Shown here in pieces: positions 17,472 through 27,040 of a stretch of 64,000 bases of DNA. A program made the position numbers and the translations under genes. The stretch's first letter is position 1; the number at the start of each line of letters is the position of its first letter. The notes beneath the pieces were generated by a model. That model ran no database searches. It was not told the DNA's origin and saw only the letters and a list, made by a program, of their open reading frames with translations. This DNA is from Thiosocius sp963759055 (GTDB lineage: Bacteria; Pseudomonadota; Gammaproteobacteria; Chromatiales; Chromatiaceae), in NCBI GenBank assembly GCA_963759055.1, contig CAVWYD010000011.1:62001-126000 (forward strand), in the 5' to 3' direction.

Positions 17472-17963
17472 TGCGCCATATCATCTCTGTGCTCATGGAG
17501 AACGAAGCCGGCGCCCTGTCGCGGGTGGCCGGCCTGTTCAGCGCGCGTGGCTACAATATCGAGTCACTGACCGTGGCGCCGACCGAAGATCCCACCCTGT
17601 CGCGAATGACCCTGGTCACCACCGGCGACGAGGCGATCATCGAGCAGATCACCAAGCAGCTGAACAAGCTGATCGATGTGGTGAAGCTGGTGGATCTGTC
17701 TGAAGGTGCGCACATCGAGCGCGAGCTGATGATGATCAAGGTCCGGGCGGATCAGCCGATGCGCGAGGAACTCAAGCGCCTTGCCGACATCTTCCGTGGC
17801 AATGTCATCGACGTGACCGATGTTTCATACACCATCGAGATGACCGGTGACGGCTCCAAGCTGGATGCATTCATCACGCACGCTCGATCCGGACCTGATC
17901 ATCGAAACCGTGCGCTCCGGCCCGCTGGGTATCGCGCGCGGCGGCAAGCGGCTGTCAATCTAA
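17471..17963 (+). CDS. ilvH: Acetolactate synthase regulatory subunit (frame broken at ~17885)
   Basis: IlvH binds valine through its ACT domain and sets the activity and feedback control of the large subunit. ATG 17471 overlaps the ilvI stop (TGATG). The ACT domain (HIISVLMENEAGALSRVAGLFSARG) and most of the C-terminal domain are intact to LDAFITH. There the frame shifts by a net two-base loss or one-base gain near 17885. The correct frame continues LDPDLIIETVRSGPLGIARGG to TAA 17961-17963, giving about 163 residues, the normal length. This is the second break within one operon. Confidence 0.9.
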
Positions 17964-18023
17964 ACGATTCGCCCGAGACTCAAAACTCAAAACTCAACAC
18001 TAAAAACTCCCATAGGATTCGTT

Positions 18024-19040
18024 ATGGCGATCAACATCTATTACGACAAAGACTGCGACCTCTCCATCATCCAGGGCATGAAGGTTGCCGTCATCGGCTA
18101 TGGCTCGCAGGGCCATGCGCATGCCAACAACCTCAAGGATTCCGGTGTCGATGTGCGCGTCGCGCTGCGCCCGGGTTCTGCCTCGGCCAGGAAGGCGGAG
18201 GACTCGGGCCTGACGGTGAAGAGCGTCCCCGATGCGGTTGCCGAGTCCGACGTCATCATGGTGCTGACCCCGGATGAATTCCAGTCGCAGCTGTATCGCA
18301 ACGAGATCGAGCCCAACCTGAAGCAGGGCGCCGTGCTGGCCTTCGCGCATGGTTTTGCGATCCACTACAACCAGATCGTGCCGCGTGCTGACCTCGATGT
18401 GGTCATGATCGCGCCGAAGGCACCGGGCCATACCGTGCGCAACGAGTTCACCCGCGGTGGCGGCATCCCGGATCTGGTCGCCATTGCCCAGGATGCCTCG
18501 GGTCGTGCCAAGGACATCGCGCTGTCATATGCCTCTGCCATCGGCGGCGGCCGCACCGGCATCATCGAGACCAGCTTCAAGGACGAGACCGAAACCGACC
18601 TGTTTGGCGAGCAGGCGGTCCTGTGCGGTGGTGCTGTCGAGCTGGTCAAGGCCGGCTTCGAGACCCTGGTCGAGGCCGGGTATGCGCCGGAGATGGCCTA
18701 TTTCGAGTGCCTGCACGAGCTGAAGCTGATCGTCGACCTGATGTACGAGGGCGGCATCGCCAACATGAACTACTCGATCTCCAACAACGCCGAGTACGGT
18801 GAGTATGTGACCGGTCCTCAGGTGATCAACGAGGAGAGCCGCTGGGCGATGCGCGAGGCGCTGAAGAATATCCAGAACGGTGATTACGCGAAGAAGTTCA
18901 TCCTCGAGGGCCAGTCCGGTTACCCGGAGATGACTGCGCATCGTCGCAACAATGCCGCGCACCAGATCGAGGTCGTCGGCGAGCGGCTGCGCGGCATGAT
19001 GCCGTGGATCACGAAGATCGTGGACAAGTCGAAAAACTGA
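18024..19040 (+). CDS. ilvC: Ketol-acid reductoisomerase (class I)
   Basis: IlvC converts acetolactate or acetohydroxybutyrate to the dihydroxy acid with NADPH and Mg2+, directly after IlvIH. The 338-residue protein has the short class I architecture: a Rossmann domain with GYGSQGHAHANNLKDSG (about 24-40), then the knotted domain with metal-binding acidic residues in DLFGEQAVLCGG and ECLHELKLIVDL. The frame is intact. It lies 60 bases after ilvH, preceded by AGGA. Confidence 0.96.
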   Translation: MAINIYYDKDCDLSIIQGMKVAVIGYGSQGHAHANNLKDSGVDVRVALRPGSASARKAEDSGLTVKSVPDAVAESDVIMVLTPDEFQSQLYRNEIEPNLKQGAVLAFAHGFAIHYNQIVPRADLDVVMIAPKAPGHTVRNEFTRGGGIPDLVAIAQDASGRAKDIALSYASAIGGGRTGIIETSFKDETETDLFGEQAVLCGGAVELVKAGFETLVEAGYAPEMAYFECLHELKLIVDLMYEGGIANMNYSISNNAEYGEYVTGPQVINEESRWAMREALKNIQNGDYAKKFILEGQSGYPEMTAHRRNNAAHQIEVVGERLRGMMPWITKIVDKSKN

Positions 19041-19150
19041 AGACGCAGGGCCGAGGAGCCGAGGGGTAGGGCAGGCTGCGCCTGCGACGTCGGGCAGACG
19101 CCTCTGACCTCGCGTAGCCTCGACCCTCGAACCTCGAACCTCGAACCTCA
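19041..19150. repeat. GAGG/CCTC hairpin repeat, copy 2
   Basis: The left part carries GGGCCGAGGAGCCGAGG; the right part has three tandem CTCGAACC units plus related ones. The two halves are complementary in pattern and can form a long imperfect hairpin between ilvC and pssA. Confidence 0.6.
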
Positions 19151-19177
19151 CCTGAGGGTTTGTTCTAAACTCTCATC

Positions 19178-19945
19178 ATGGAATCTGAACCCGCCAAAGT
19201 GACCGAACTCGACCACGAACGCCCGAAGCGCGGTCGTGGCATCTATCTGTTGCCCAATCTGTTCACCACGGCGGCGCTGTTTGCGGGCTTTTACGCCGTG
19301 TTGGCGGCAATGAACGGTCAGTTCGAAAAAGCGGCGATCGCGATCTTCCTGGCGATGATTCTGGACGGCCTGGATGGTCGCGTGGCACGCATGACCAACA
19401 CCCAGACCGCTTTCGGTGCGGAGTACGACAGCCTCTCCGACATGGTGGCCTTCGGTCTTGCGCCTTCGCTGGTGATGTACGAGTGGAGCCTGTCCAGCCT
19501 GGGCAAGCTGGGTTGGATGGCGGCCTTCATCTACACGGCGGGTGCGGCGCTGCGACTGGCGCGTTTCAACTCGCGTCTCGATACGGCCGACAAGCGCTTT
19601 TTCACCGGCCTTCCCAGTCCTTCGGCCGCAGCGATACTGGCGGGTTTCGTCTGGGTGGCCGTGGACAATGCCTTGCCCGGCCAGGATCTGGCCTGGCTGG
19701 CCCTGGTACTGACCGCAGGTGCGGGGCTGCTGATGGTCAGCAATATCCTGTTCCACAGCTTCAAGCAGATCGATTTCAAGGGCAAAGTCCCATTCTTCGG
19801 GATCGTCGCGGTGATGCTGGCGTTCGCGGTCATCCTCTCGGAGCCACCGCTGGTCCTGTTTGTGATCTTCCTCGCCTACACGCTTTCGGGGCCGGTGCTG
19901 GCACTGAAGCGGCTGGCCAAGAAACGCAAGGCCAGCACCGAGTAA
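19178..19945 (+). CDS. pssA: CDP-diacylglycerol-serine O-phosphatidyltransferase
   Basis: This integral-membrane enzyme makes phosphatidylserine, the precursor of phosphatidylethanolamine. The 255-residue protein has about six to eight membrane helices and the CDP-alcohol phosphotransferase signature DG-x2-AR-x8-G-x3-D-x3-D, seen in LDGLDGRVARMTN and the following GAEYDSLSD. The type matches the Bacillus-like, membrane-embedded PssA rather than the soluble E. coli form. Placement between ilvC and leuA is common in gammaproteobacteria. Confidence 0.93.
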   Translation: MESEPAKVTELDHERPKRGRGIYLLPNLFTTAALFAGFYAVLAAMNGQFEKAAIAIFLAMILDGLDGRVARMTNTQTAFGAEYDSLSDMVAFGLAPSLVMYEWSLSSLGKLGWMAAFIYTAGAALRLARFNSRLDTADKRFFTGLPSPSAAAILAGFVWVAVDNALPGQDLAWLALVLTAGAGLLMVSNILFHSFKQIDFKGKVPFFGIVAVMLAFAVILSEPPLVLFVIFLAYTLSGPVLALKRLAKKRKASTE

Positions 19946-20145
19946 GTCAGCCGGCACTTGGCATCGACCGGGTGCCTGCACTAAAGTCGGGCATCAATAC
20001 AGCGGTACCTCAGGAAGCGTTGTTTCGGGCTCGATACCCTGTCCGTTTCAGCCGGAGCCGTGGTTGGTCGCGCAACGTTTTTCCAAGATCCTCTACCGTT
20101 ATCGAACCTAGAGTCGCCGGGTCACCCGACCTGGCTGGAGTAGAC

Positions 20146-21693
20146 ATGAGCCAGGACAGACTGATTATCTTTGACACCACGCTGCGTGACGGCGAGCAGA
20201 GCCCCGGTGCGTCGATGACCAAGGACGAGAAGGTGCGCATCGCCAAGGCCCTGGAGAAGATGCGGGTCGATGTCATCGAGGCCGGTTTTCCGATCGCCAG
20301 CATCGGTGATTTCGAGGGCGTGCGGGCGGTGGCGAAGGTGGTCAAGGATTCCACGGTCTGCGGCCTGGCGCGCGCGATGGAAGCGGATATAGCGCGTGCA
20401 GGAGAGGCGCTGAAGGAGGCCAACTCGGGGCGTATCCACACCTTTATCGCGACCTCGCCGGTGCATATGGAGCGCAAGCTGCGCATGACCCCGGACAAGG
20501 TGGTGGAGCAGGCGGTCTGGGCGGTCAAGCGTGCGCGTGACTTCACCGACGACGTCGAGTTTTCCGCCGAAGATGCGGGGCGTTCCGAGCTGGATTTCCT
20601 GTGCCGCATCTTCGAGGCGGTGATCGATGCCGGTGCGACCACGATCAATGTGCCGGATACGGTCGGCTACAACGTCCCGCGCCAGTTCGGCCACACCATG
20701 AAGCAGCTGATCGAGCGCATCCCGAACGCCGACAAGGCGGTGTTCTCGGTGCATTGCCACAATGATCTCGGGCTGGCGGTCGCCAACTCGCTGTCTGCGG
20801 TGATGAACGGCGCACGCCAGGTCGAATGCACCATCAACGGCCTGGGCGAGCGCGCCGGCAATGCCTCGCTGGAGGAGGTCGTGATGGCGGTGCGCACCCG
20901 CCAGGATGTCTTCGACTGTGACACCAATCTGGACACCACCCAGATCGTGACCTGCTCCAAGCTGGTGTCCAGCATCACCGGTTTCCCGGTGCAGCCGAAC
21001 AAGGCGATCGTCGGCGCCAATGCCTTCGCGCACGAGTCCGGAATCCACCAGGACGGCGTGCTCAAGCACCGTGAGACCTACGAGATCATGCGCGCCGAGG
21101 ACGTCGGCTGGACCCACAACCGGATGGTGCTGGGCAAGCATTCCGGGCGCAATGCCTTCCGCAGCCGGCTCGAGGAGCTGGGCATCGAGTTTGCCAGCGA
21201 GGAAGAGCTGAATGCGGCCTTCGCGCGATTCAAGGACCTGGCCGACAAGAAACACGAGATCTTCGACGAGGATCTGCAGGCCCTGGTCACCGAGAAGGGG
21301 ATCGATGCCGAGAACGAGCGCGTTCGCCTGGTATCGTTGCGTGTGGTCTCCGAGACCGGTGAGACACCGAACGCCAATGTGACCCTGTGCATCGACGGTG
21401 AAGAGCATGCGGTGTCGGCCGAGGGCGGTGGCCCGGTGGATGCGGCCTATAAGGCGATCGAGGCCCTGGTCAACACCGGGGCCGACCTCAAGCTCTATTC
21501 GGTCAACAACATCACCAGTGGTACCGACAGCCAGGGTGAGGTGACGGTCCGGCTGGAGAAGGGCGGGCGGCTGGTCAACGGACAGGGTGCCGATACCGAC
21601 ATCGTCATCGCCTCGGCCAAGGCCTACATCAACGGGGTCAACAAACTGATGGAACCGGCGCAGCGCGCGCATCCGCAGGGTGGCGACGTCTGA
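20146..21693 (+). CDS. leuA: 2-isopropylmalate synthase
   Basis: LeuA condenses acetyl-CoA with 2-oxoisovalerate, the first committed step of leucine synthesis. The 515-residue protein starts at MSQDRLIIFDTTLRDGEQSP with GGAG at 20137-20140. The catalytic TIM barrel has TLRDGEQSPGASM near residue 10 and the metal-binding HCHND near residue 203. A C-terminal regulatory domain (from about 390) is the site of leucine feedback. The frame is intact. The 200-base gap before it shows no gene. Its stop overlaps the next gene's ATG (TGATG at 21691-21695). Confidence 0.95.
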   Translation: MSQDRLIIFDTTLRDGEQSPGASMTKDEKVRIAKALEKMRVDVIEAGFPIASIGDFEGVRAVAKVVKDSTVCGLARAMEADIARAGEALKEANSGRIHTFIATSPVHMERKLRMTPDKVVEQAVWAVKRARDFTDDVEFSAEDAGRSELDFLCRIFEAVIDAGATTINVPDTVGYNVPRQFGHTMKQLIERIPNADKAVFSVHCHNDLGLAVANSLSAVMNGARQVECTINGLGERAGNASLEEVVMAVRTRQDVFDCDTNLDTTQIVTCSKLVSSITGFPVQPNKAIVGANAFAHESGIHQDGVLKHRETYEIMRAEDVGWTHNRMVLGKHSGRNAFRSRLEELGIEFASEEELNAAFARFKDLADKKHEIFDEDLQALVTEKGIDAENERVRLVSLRVVSETGETPNANVTLCIDGEEHAVSAEGGGPVDAAYKAIEALVNTGADLKLYSVNNITSGTDSQGEVTVRLEKGGRLVNGQGADTDIVIASAKAYINGVNKLMEPAQRAHPQGGDV

Positions 21694-22501
21694 TGCTGGA
21701 TGCGCGCCGCCGCGCCTGTCTGCAGGCGATGGGGATCGAGCTTGTGGCGCGCCAGGGCCGGGGAAGCGAGGATCGAGGACCGAGGTTCGAGGTCCGAGGA
21801 TCGGAATCCCGGGTCGAAGTGCAGCTGCACAGGTCCCGATCTCGAGGATTCCGAATGCAGCCTCGCCAACCTCGGACCTCGGCCGCAGTCCTCGGCCCTG
21901 GCGAAGCCCTCGGCCCTCGGTCCTGGGTTCGGTTGATTCCCTCGGTTGGGACGAATTAAACGCCACCGTCTCCAACTGCCGAGACTGCGATCTGCACGAA
22001 ACCCGAACCCAGACCGTCTTCGGTGTCGGCGACAGGAATGCCAGTCTGATGGTTATCGGAGAGGCGCCGGGTGCCGACGAGGACCACCAGGGTGAGCCCT
22101 TCGTCGGCCGCGCCGGACAGCTGCTCAACGCCATGCTGGAGGCGATCGGTTTCGCCCGCGAGCAGGTCTATATCGCCAACATCATCAAGTGCCGGCCACC
22201 CGGCAATCGTGACCCGCACATCGAGGAGACGGCCGCCTGTCAGCCGTATTTACATCGCCAGATCGCGCTGCTGCAGCCGCGGCTGATCCTCTCGGTAGGC
22301 AGGATATCGGCGCACAATCTGCTGGGAACCGAAGAAGCGGTCGGCCGCCTGCGCGGGCGCGTGCATCGGTTCGAACCCGGCGATATCCCGCTGATCGTCA
22401 CCTATCACCCGGCCTATCTGCTCAGGCGCCCGCAGGAGAAGGCCAAGGCCTGGCAGGATCTGCAGGCGGCATATCGCATTCTGAGCGATCCGATGGACTA
22501 A
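21693..22501 (+). CDS. Family-4 (Fe-S) uracil-DNA glycosylase with a repeat in its linker
   Basis: Family-4 UDGs excise uracil from DNA and carry a [4Fe-4S] cluster. The catalytic part shows the cluster-type cysteines (NCRDCDL, IIKCRPPGNRDP, AACQPY), the motif GEAPGADED and the C-terminal HPAYLLR. ATG 21693 opens MLDARRRACLQAMGIELVAR, which looks like the normal N-terminus, but that frame stops at 21959 inside or just after the hairpin repeat. The catalytic domain is in another frame that is open from GTG 21680. The repeat therefore seems to have interrupted or shifted the linker. The catalytic domain, about 185 residues, is complete. Confidence 0.85.
21766..21935. repeat. GAGG/CCTC hairpin repeat, copy 3, inside the UDG gene
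   Basis: Repeated GAGGATCGAGGACCGAGG-type units at 21767-21810 face repeated CCTCGGACCTCGG-type units at 21865-21925, forming a large inverted structure. It lies between the N-terminal leader and the catalytic domain of the uracil-DNA glycosylase, and the reading frame changes across it. Confidence 0.65.
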
Positions 22502-22563
22502 GCTAGAGCTACCAGGGAGCTGGGAGAGCATGGAGAGGCACGGATGCCGAGATTAGTCGGTTT

Positions 22564-22803
22564 TTGGGAATTATTATCGCGATGTACTACAACGATCATG
22601 CGCCGCCGCATTTTCATGCGAAATACGGAGACCTCGAGGCCGTGATCGCCATCGACAATGGCGAAGTCGTTGAAGGCCGCCTGCCGCGGCGTGTTTTGGG
22701 ACTGGTACAGGAATGGCGCGAGTTTCATAAAGCCGAGCTTGCCGAAGATTGGAAACTGGCGCGCGAACGAAAAGCGTTGAAGAGAATTGATCCTTTGGAG
22801 TAG
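22564..22803 (+). CDS. DUF4160 protein, N-terminus probably frame-shifted
   Basis: The protein reads GIIIAMYYNDHAPPHFHAKYGD, the DUF4160 signature, then PRRVLGLVQEWREFHKAEL, and has the usual size of about 80 residues. Homologues start MPEISRFLG. Here those codons exist just upstream (22541-22563), but ATG 22543 is one base out of frame, so a one-base loss near 22548 is likely; otherwise TTG 22564 is the start. It is followed by a DUF2442 gene five bases later, a pairing often seen in TA-like loci. Function is unknown. Confidence 0.8.
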   Translation: MGIIIAMYYNDHAPPHFHAKYGDLEAVIAIDNGEVVEGRLPRRVLGLVQEWREFHKAELAEDWKLARERKALKRIDPLE

Positions 22804-22807
22804 AGCC

Positions 22808-23086
22808 ATGCTTCCGAGACTGCAAAAATCCGAGTATCGGGGCGACTACCGCATCTGGCTCCACTTCGCCGACGGTGTGGAGGGCGAGATCGATCTTGAA
22901 AGCGAGCTCTGGGGCGAAATGTTTGAGCCGCTAAAGGACAAGTCCCTGTTCGCCGATGTTACTGTCGACGCAGAACTGCAGACCCTTGTCTGGCCGAACG
23001 GGGCCGACCTGGCGCCGGAGTTCCTGTACAAGAAATTACGTCCGGGGTACGAGCTGAAACCAGAGTCGAGGACTGGTGCTGCATAG
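22808..23086 (+). CDS. DUF2442 protein
   Basis: This 92-residue protein has the DUF2442 pattern (RIWLHFADGVEGEIDL, FEPLKDKSLFADVTVDAE, WPNGADLAPEFLY). It starts five bases after the DUF4160 stop. The DUF4160-DUF2442 pair is widespread and has been suggested to behave as a toxin-antitoxin-like unit, but no mechanism is established. Confidence 0.85.
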   Translation: MLPRLQKSEYRGDYRIWLHFADGVEGEIDLESELWGEMFEPLKDKSLFADVTVDAELQTLVWPNGADLAPEFLYKKLRPGYELKPESRTGAA

Positions 23087-23115
23087 CCCAGTGACTGGAG
23101 ACCGATTGACCTGCC

Positions 23116-23592
23116 ATGAGCGCCGTTTTACAGGACCCAACCCCGTTTATCCGGCCGATGAGTGTCGAGGACCTGTCGTCGGTGGTGGTGGTTGAGACCA
23201 GCGCCTACACCCACCCCTGGTCCGAGGGCATCCTGCGCGACTGTCTGCGCGTCGGTTACAGCTGCTGGGTGTGCGAGCTGGGCGAAGACATCGTCGGTCA
23301 TGCCGTGATGTCGGTTGCCGTGGGTGAGGCCCATCTGCTCAATATCTGCGTCAGTCCCGATTGGCAGGGGATCGGCGTCGGCCGGCGCCTGCTCAAACGG
23401 GTGCTGCGCATCGCCGGCGAGCGCCAGGCCGACACGATGTTTCTCGAGGTCCGGGCGTCCAATCTGGACGCGCGCGGGCTGTATGAATCGGAGGGGTTTG
23501 GCGAGATCGGACGGCGGCGCGATTATTACCCGGCCAGCGGTGGCGGGCGGGAGGATGCCCTCGTCTATGCCAAGGCGCTGCTAGAATATTGA
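23116..23592 (+). CDS. rimI: Ribosomal protein S18 alanine N-acetyltransferase
   Basis: RimI acetylates the N-terminal alanine of ribosomal protein S18. The 158-residue GNAT protein shows the acetyl-CoA loop WQGIGVGRRLL, the strand motif AHLLNICVSPDW and the C-terminal FLEVRASNLDARGLYESEGF, all typical of RimI. It lies between the UDG region and prfC. The following 147 bases hold no gene. Confidence 0.9.
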   Translation: MSAVLQDPTPFIRPMSVEDLSSVVVVETSAYTHPWSEGILRDCLRVGYSCWVCELGEDIVGHAVMSVAVGEAHLLNICVSPDWQGIGVGRRLLKRVLRIAGERQADTMFLEVRASNLDARGLYESEGFGEIGRRRDYYPASGGGREDALVYAKALLEY

Positions 23593-23739
23593 ATAGTCGT
23601 AGGGCGATCGCCTGCCCGAATCGGAGCCGACCCGACCAACTGGCTTCAGACCGCCAGTTGCCGTCCTCGACGCTTATTTCAACCCCTGCGACCCTGCAAT
23701 CCGATATAATCCGGCTCTTTTCCCGATATTGCAGTTCCC

Positions 23740-25321
<1,582 letters not shown>

Positions 25322-25323
25322 CT

Positions 25324-25344
25324 CCCTCTCCGCTAAGGAGAGGG
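25324..25344. repeat. REP-like hairpin after prfC
   Basis: CCCTCTCC (25324-25331) and GGAGAGGG (25337-25344) form a perfect 8-bp stem around GCTAA. It is followed by GTTGGGGTGAGGG, the common CCCTCTCC...GGGGTGAGGG intergenic repeat. It sits just after the prfC stop and may serve as an mRNA 3' end. Confidence 0.65.
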
Positions 25345-25407
25345 TTGGGGTGAGGGGGAACTGGATCGGCCGGGTGTAAAGCAAGCTGAACAGCTATTGG
25401 AGCACGA

Positions 25408-25626
25408 ATGGAAACCGAAAAAGTCAAAGCACTGATCGAGGCAGGCCTGCCCGGCGCGCAGGTCGAGGTGACCGGCGACGGGCGGCATTTCGAGGCCGTC
25501 GTGGTCAGCGATGCCTTCGAGGGCAAGTCATTGATTCAGCGGCACCGGATGGTGCTGGATACGGTAAAGGCGGAGATTGCGAGCGATGAGTTGCATGCGC
25601 TGTCGGTCAAGGCCGAGTTGCCTTGA
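25408..25626 (+). CDS. BolA/IbaG family protein
   Basis: This 72-residue protein (METEKVKALIEAGLPGAQVEVTGDG, then FEGKSLIQRHRMVLDTV) has the BolA fold pattern and the histidine (QRHRMV) that ligates Fe-S clusters with monothiol glutaredoxins. It is closer to IbaG/YrbA than to BolA proper. The last 50 bases of the coding region are duplicated 743 bases downstream, on the far side of a TA module. Confidence 0.85.
   Translation: METEKVKALIEAGLPGAQVEVTGDGRHFEAVVVSDAFEGKSLIQRHRMVLDTVKAEIASDELHALSVKAELP
25574..25611 (+). repeat. Direct repeat, left copy (inside bolA 3' end)
   Basis: This 38-base stretch within the bolA coding end recurs at 26317-26354 with 36 of 38 identities. The pair brackets an XRE/RelE-type TA module, like attachment or target-site duplications. 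Confidence 0.8.
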
Positions 25627-25638
25627 ACTGTGTCTGTT

Positions 25639-26018
25639 TCACTGATCGACAATATCATCCAGATCAACGTCCAGGGCTTGTGCAATGGCCCGGTACACCG
25701 CGACCGTCCCTTCCCTTTTCCCGTTCTCGATCTGCGCCAGATAGGCTTGTGATTTGCCGATTTTCCCGGACAGCTCAACCTGCGAAAGCCCGCGGTACTG
25801 ACGCCAGACTTTCACCGGATTCTTGCCGTCGAGGATGGCATCAGCCAATTCGGCCGGAACAAGTTCATCTTCGCCATTCGCCAGTTCTGCCTTGGCGCGA
25901 TCGTAGGCCACTGACGTCGTCAAGCATTTCCGCCTTTTTCAGCAGATCCTCGATAGTCCGCAATCGGCACCACGGCATATTCCGGCTGACCGTTGTTCTT
26001 GATGATCTGTACGCTCAT
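25639..26018 (-). CDS. XRE-family antitoxin, two frame breaks in its N-terminal part
   Basis: The C-terminal half carries a helix-turn-helix (VKVWRQYRGLSQVELSGKIGKSQAYLAQIENGKRE) in pieces typical of HigA/XRE antitoxins. Upstream, three frames must be joined: MSVQIIKNNGQPEYAVVPIADY from ATG 26018, EDLLKKAEMLDDV, and VAYDRAKAELANGEDELVPA. Extra bases at about 25952 and 25913 explain both shifts. The ATG overlaps the toxin stop by four bases, so toxin and antitoxin form an operon with the toxin first. The antitoxin should bind both toxin and operator. Confidence 0.8.
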
Positions 26019-26269
26019 TTGTAGATGTCTCCACGCGGTCCTGCGTCAAGTACCAGGACGTTGATTGTCTCGCCTTCGATTTCGTAGATCGCTCGATAAC
26101 CGCCAATCCGCAGCCGGTAGCCCTCACGGCCTTGCAGCTTCTTGATGTTCAGTCCATCGGTGTCGCTGGCAGCGATACGACCGAATCCGGCCCGAAACTG
26201 GGTGGCGATATTCCTTGGCATTTTAGCGAGTCCTTTCAATGCCTTCTTTTTGTATGTAATCGCTCCCAT
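26015..26269 (-). CDS. RelE/HigB-type toxin
   Basis: This 84-residue basic protein (KKKALKGLAKMPRNIA, KKLQGREGYRLRIGGYRAIYE) has the RelE/ParE fold pattern of ribosome-dependent mRNA interferases or gyrase inhibitors. The conserved R-x-R-x-G-x-Y-R-A-I-Y core is intact. It starts the TA operon and its stop overlaps the antitoxin ATG (26015-26018). An AGATATA/TATATCT inverted repeat lies six bases upstream of its start. Confidence 0.88.
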   Translation of the reverse strand: MGAITYKKKALKGLAKMPRNIATQFRAGFGRIAASDTDGLNIKKLQGREGYRLRIGGYRAIYEIEGETINVLVLDAGPRGDIYK

Positions 26270-26274
26270 GTGTT

Positions 26275-26297
26275 AGATATAACTTTTAGCTATATCT
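26275..26297. promoter_or_regulatory. Probable operator of the XRE/RelE module
   Basis: AGATATA (26275-26281) and TATATCT (26291-26297) form a perfect 7-bp inverted repeat just upstream of the toxin start, where TA autoregulation normally acts. Confidence 0.45.
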
Positions 26298-26316
26298 TAG
26301 TCAAGTCATCTGAACA

Positions 26317-26354
26317 GAGATTGCGAGCGATGAGTTGCACGCGTTGTCGGTCAA
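26317..26354 (+). repeat. Direct repeat, right copy (bolA 3'-end duplicate)
   Basis: A 38-base near-copy of the bolA end (25574-25611), carrying two transitions. It lies beyond the XRE/RelE module and is not part of any gene here. Confidence 0.8.
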
Positions 26355-26390
26355 CAGGGCTGTACTTGACTCTTCCCAGAACCAAGTTAG

Positions 26391-26402
26391 ACTTAGCTAA
26401 GT
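26391..26402. promoter_or_regulatory. Probable operator of the Phd-PIN module
   Basis: ACTTAGCTAAGT is a perfect 12-bp palindrome ten bases before the antitoxin start; a partial repeat (TTTAGCTAGG) follows. Phd-type antitoxins usually repress at such sites. Confidence 0.4.
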
Positions 26403-26411
26403 TTAGCTAGG

Positions 26412-26660
26412 ATGAATAAAGATGCTCAAATGAAAGTGAACATGCATGAGGCAAAGTCGCAGCTTTCCCGCCTGGCCGAGCTCGCCTGGCAGGGAGAGAC
26501 CATCATAATTGCCAAGGCCGGGAAACCGTATCTGGATCTCGTTCCGCACCGTGGCAAAGGTGGTAAACGGCAACCGGGGTTGCTGAAAGGCCAGATACAA
26601 ATGGCCGCGGACTTCGACGAGGCGAGCGAAGAGTTGATTGCCGATTTTGAGGGCGATTGA
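26412..26660 (+). CDS. Phd/YefM-type antitoxin
   Basis: This 82-residue protein has the Phd/YefM N-terminal DNA-binding pattern (MKVNMHEAKSQLSRLAELAWQG, with IIIAKAGKPYLDLVP) and an acidic C-terminus that would wrap the toxin. ATG 26412 or the in-frame ATG 26430 could start it; homologues begin at the second. The stop overlaps the toxin ATG (TGATG). Confidence 0.85.
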   Translation: MNKDAQMKVNMHEAKSQLSRLAELAWQGETIIIAKAGKPYLDLVPHRGKGGKRQPGLLKGQIQMAADFDEASEELIADFEGD

Positions 26661-27040
26661 TGCAACGCCTGTTGCTCGATACCCATGCCTTTCTCTGGTG
26701 GCTGGCCGACGCGCCCCAACTCGGCAACCTGGCCCGAAAGGCAATCGGTGACGAACGCAACGACGTTTTTGTGAGCGCGGCGACGGGCTGGGAGGTTGCC
26801 ATCAAACGAGCGGCCGGCAAGCTGCAGGCCCCCGACAACCTCGATGTCATGGTCGAGGATAGCGGCTTTTCTCATCTGCCCATCACGTTTTTTCATGGCG
26901 AACAGGCCGGCGCATTGCCGATGCATCACCGGGATCCTTTCGACCGCATGTTGGTCGCGCAGGCCCAGGCGGAAGGCTTGGTTATCGTAACCAACGACCC
27001 CTACATACCGCGATACGGTTTACGAACATTGGCCGCCTGA
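26660..27040 (+). CDS. vapC: PIN-domain toxin (Phd-associated VapC type)
   Basis: PIN toxins are Mg2+-dependent RNases. The 126-residue protein has the acidic active-site residues in LLLDTHAFLWWL (Asp), GWEVAIKRAAGK (Glu), HRDPFDRMLVAQA (Asp) and VTNDPYI (Asp). HAFLWWL and HHRDPFDR are typical of PIN toxins paired with Phd-like antitoxins. The start overlaps the antitoxin stop. The 3' end overlaps a truncated higA on the other strand. Confidence 0.9.
   Translation: MQRLLLDTHAFLWWLADAPQLGNLARKAIGDERNDVFVSAATGWEVAIKRAAGKLQAPDNLDVMVEDSGFSHLPITFFHGEQAGALPMHHRDPFDRMLVAQAQAEGLVIVTNDPYIPRYGLRTLAA

Noticed and set aside
20122..22134. A 670-codon open frame antisense to leuA and the UDG gene
   Set aside because: It is the mirror of highly conserved genes in GC-rich DNA, has no family pattern and no ribosome-binding site.
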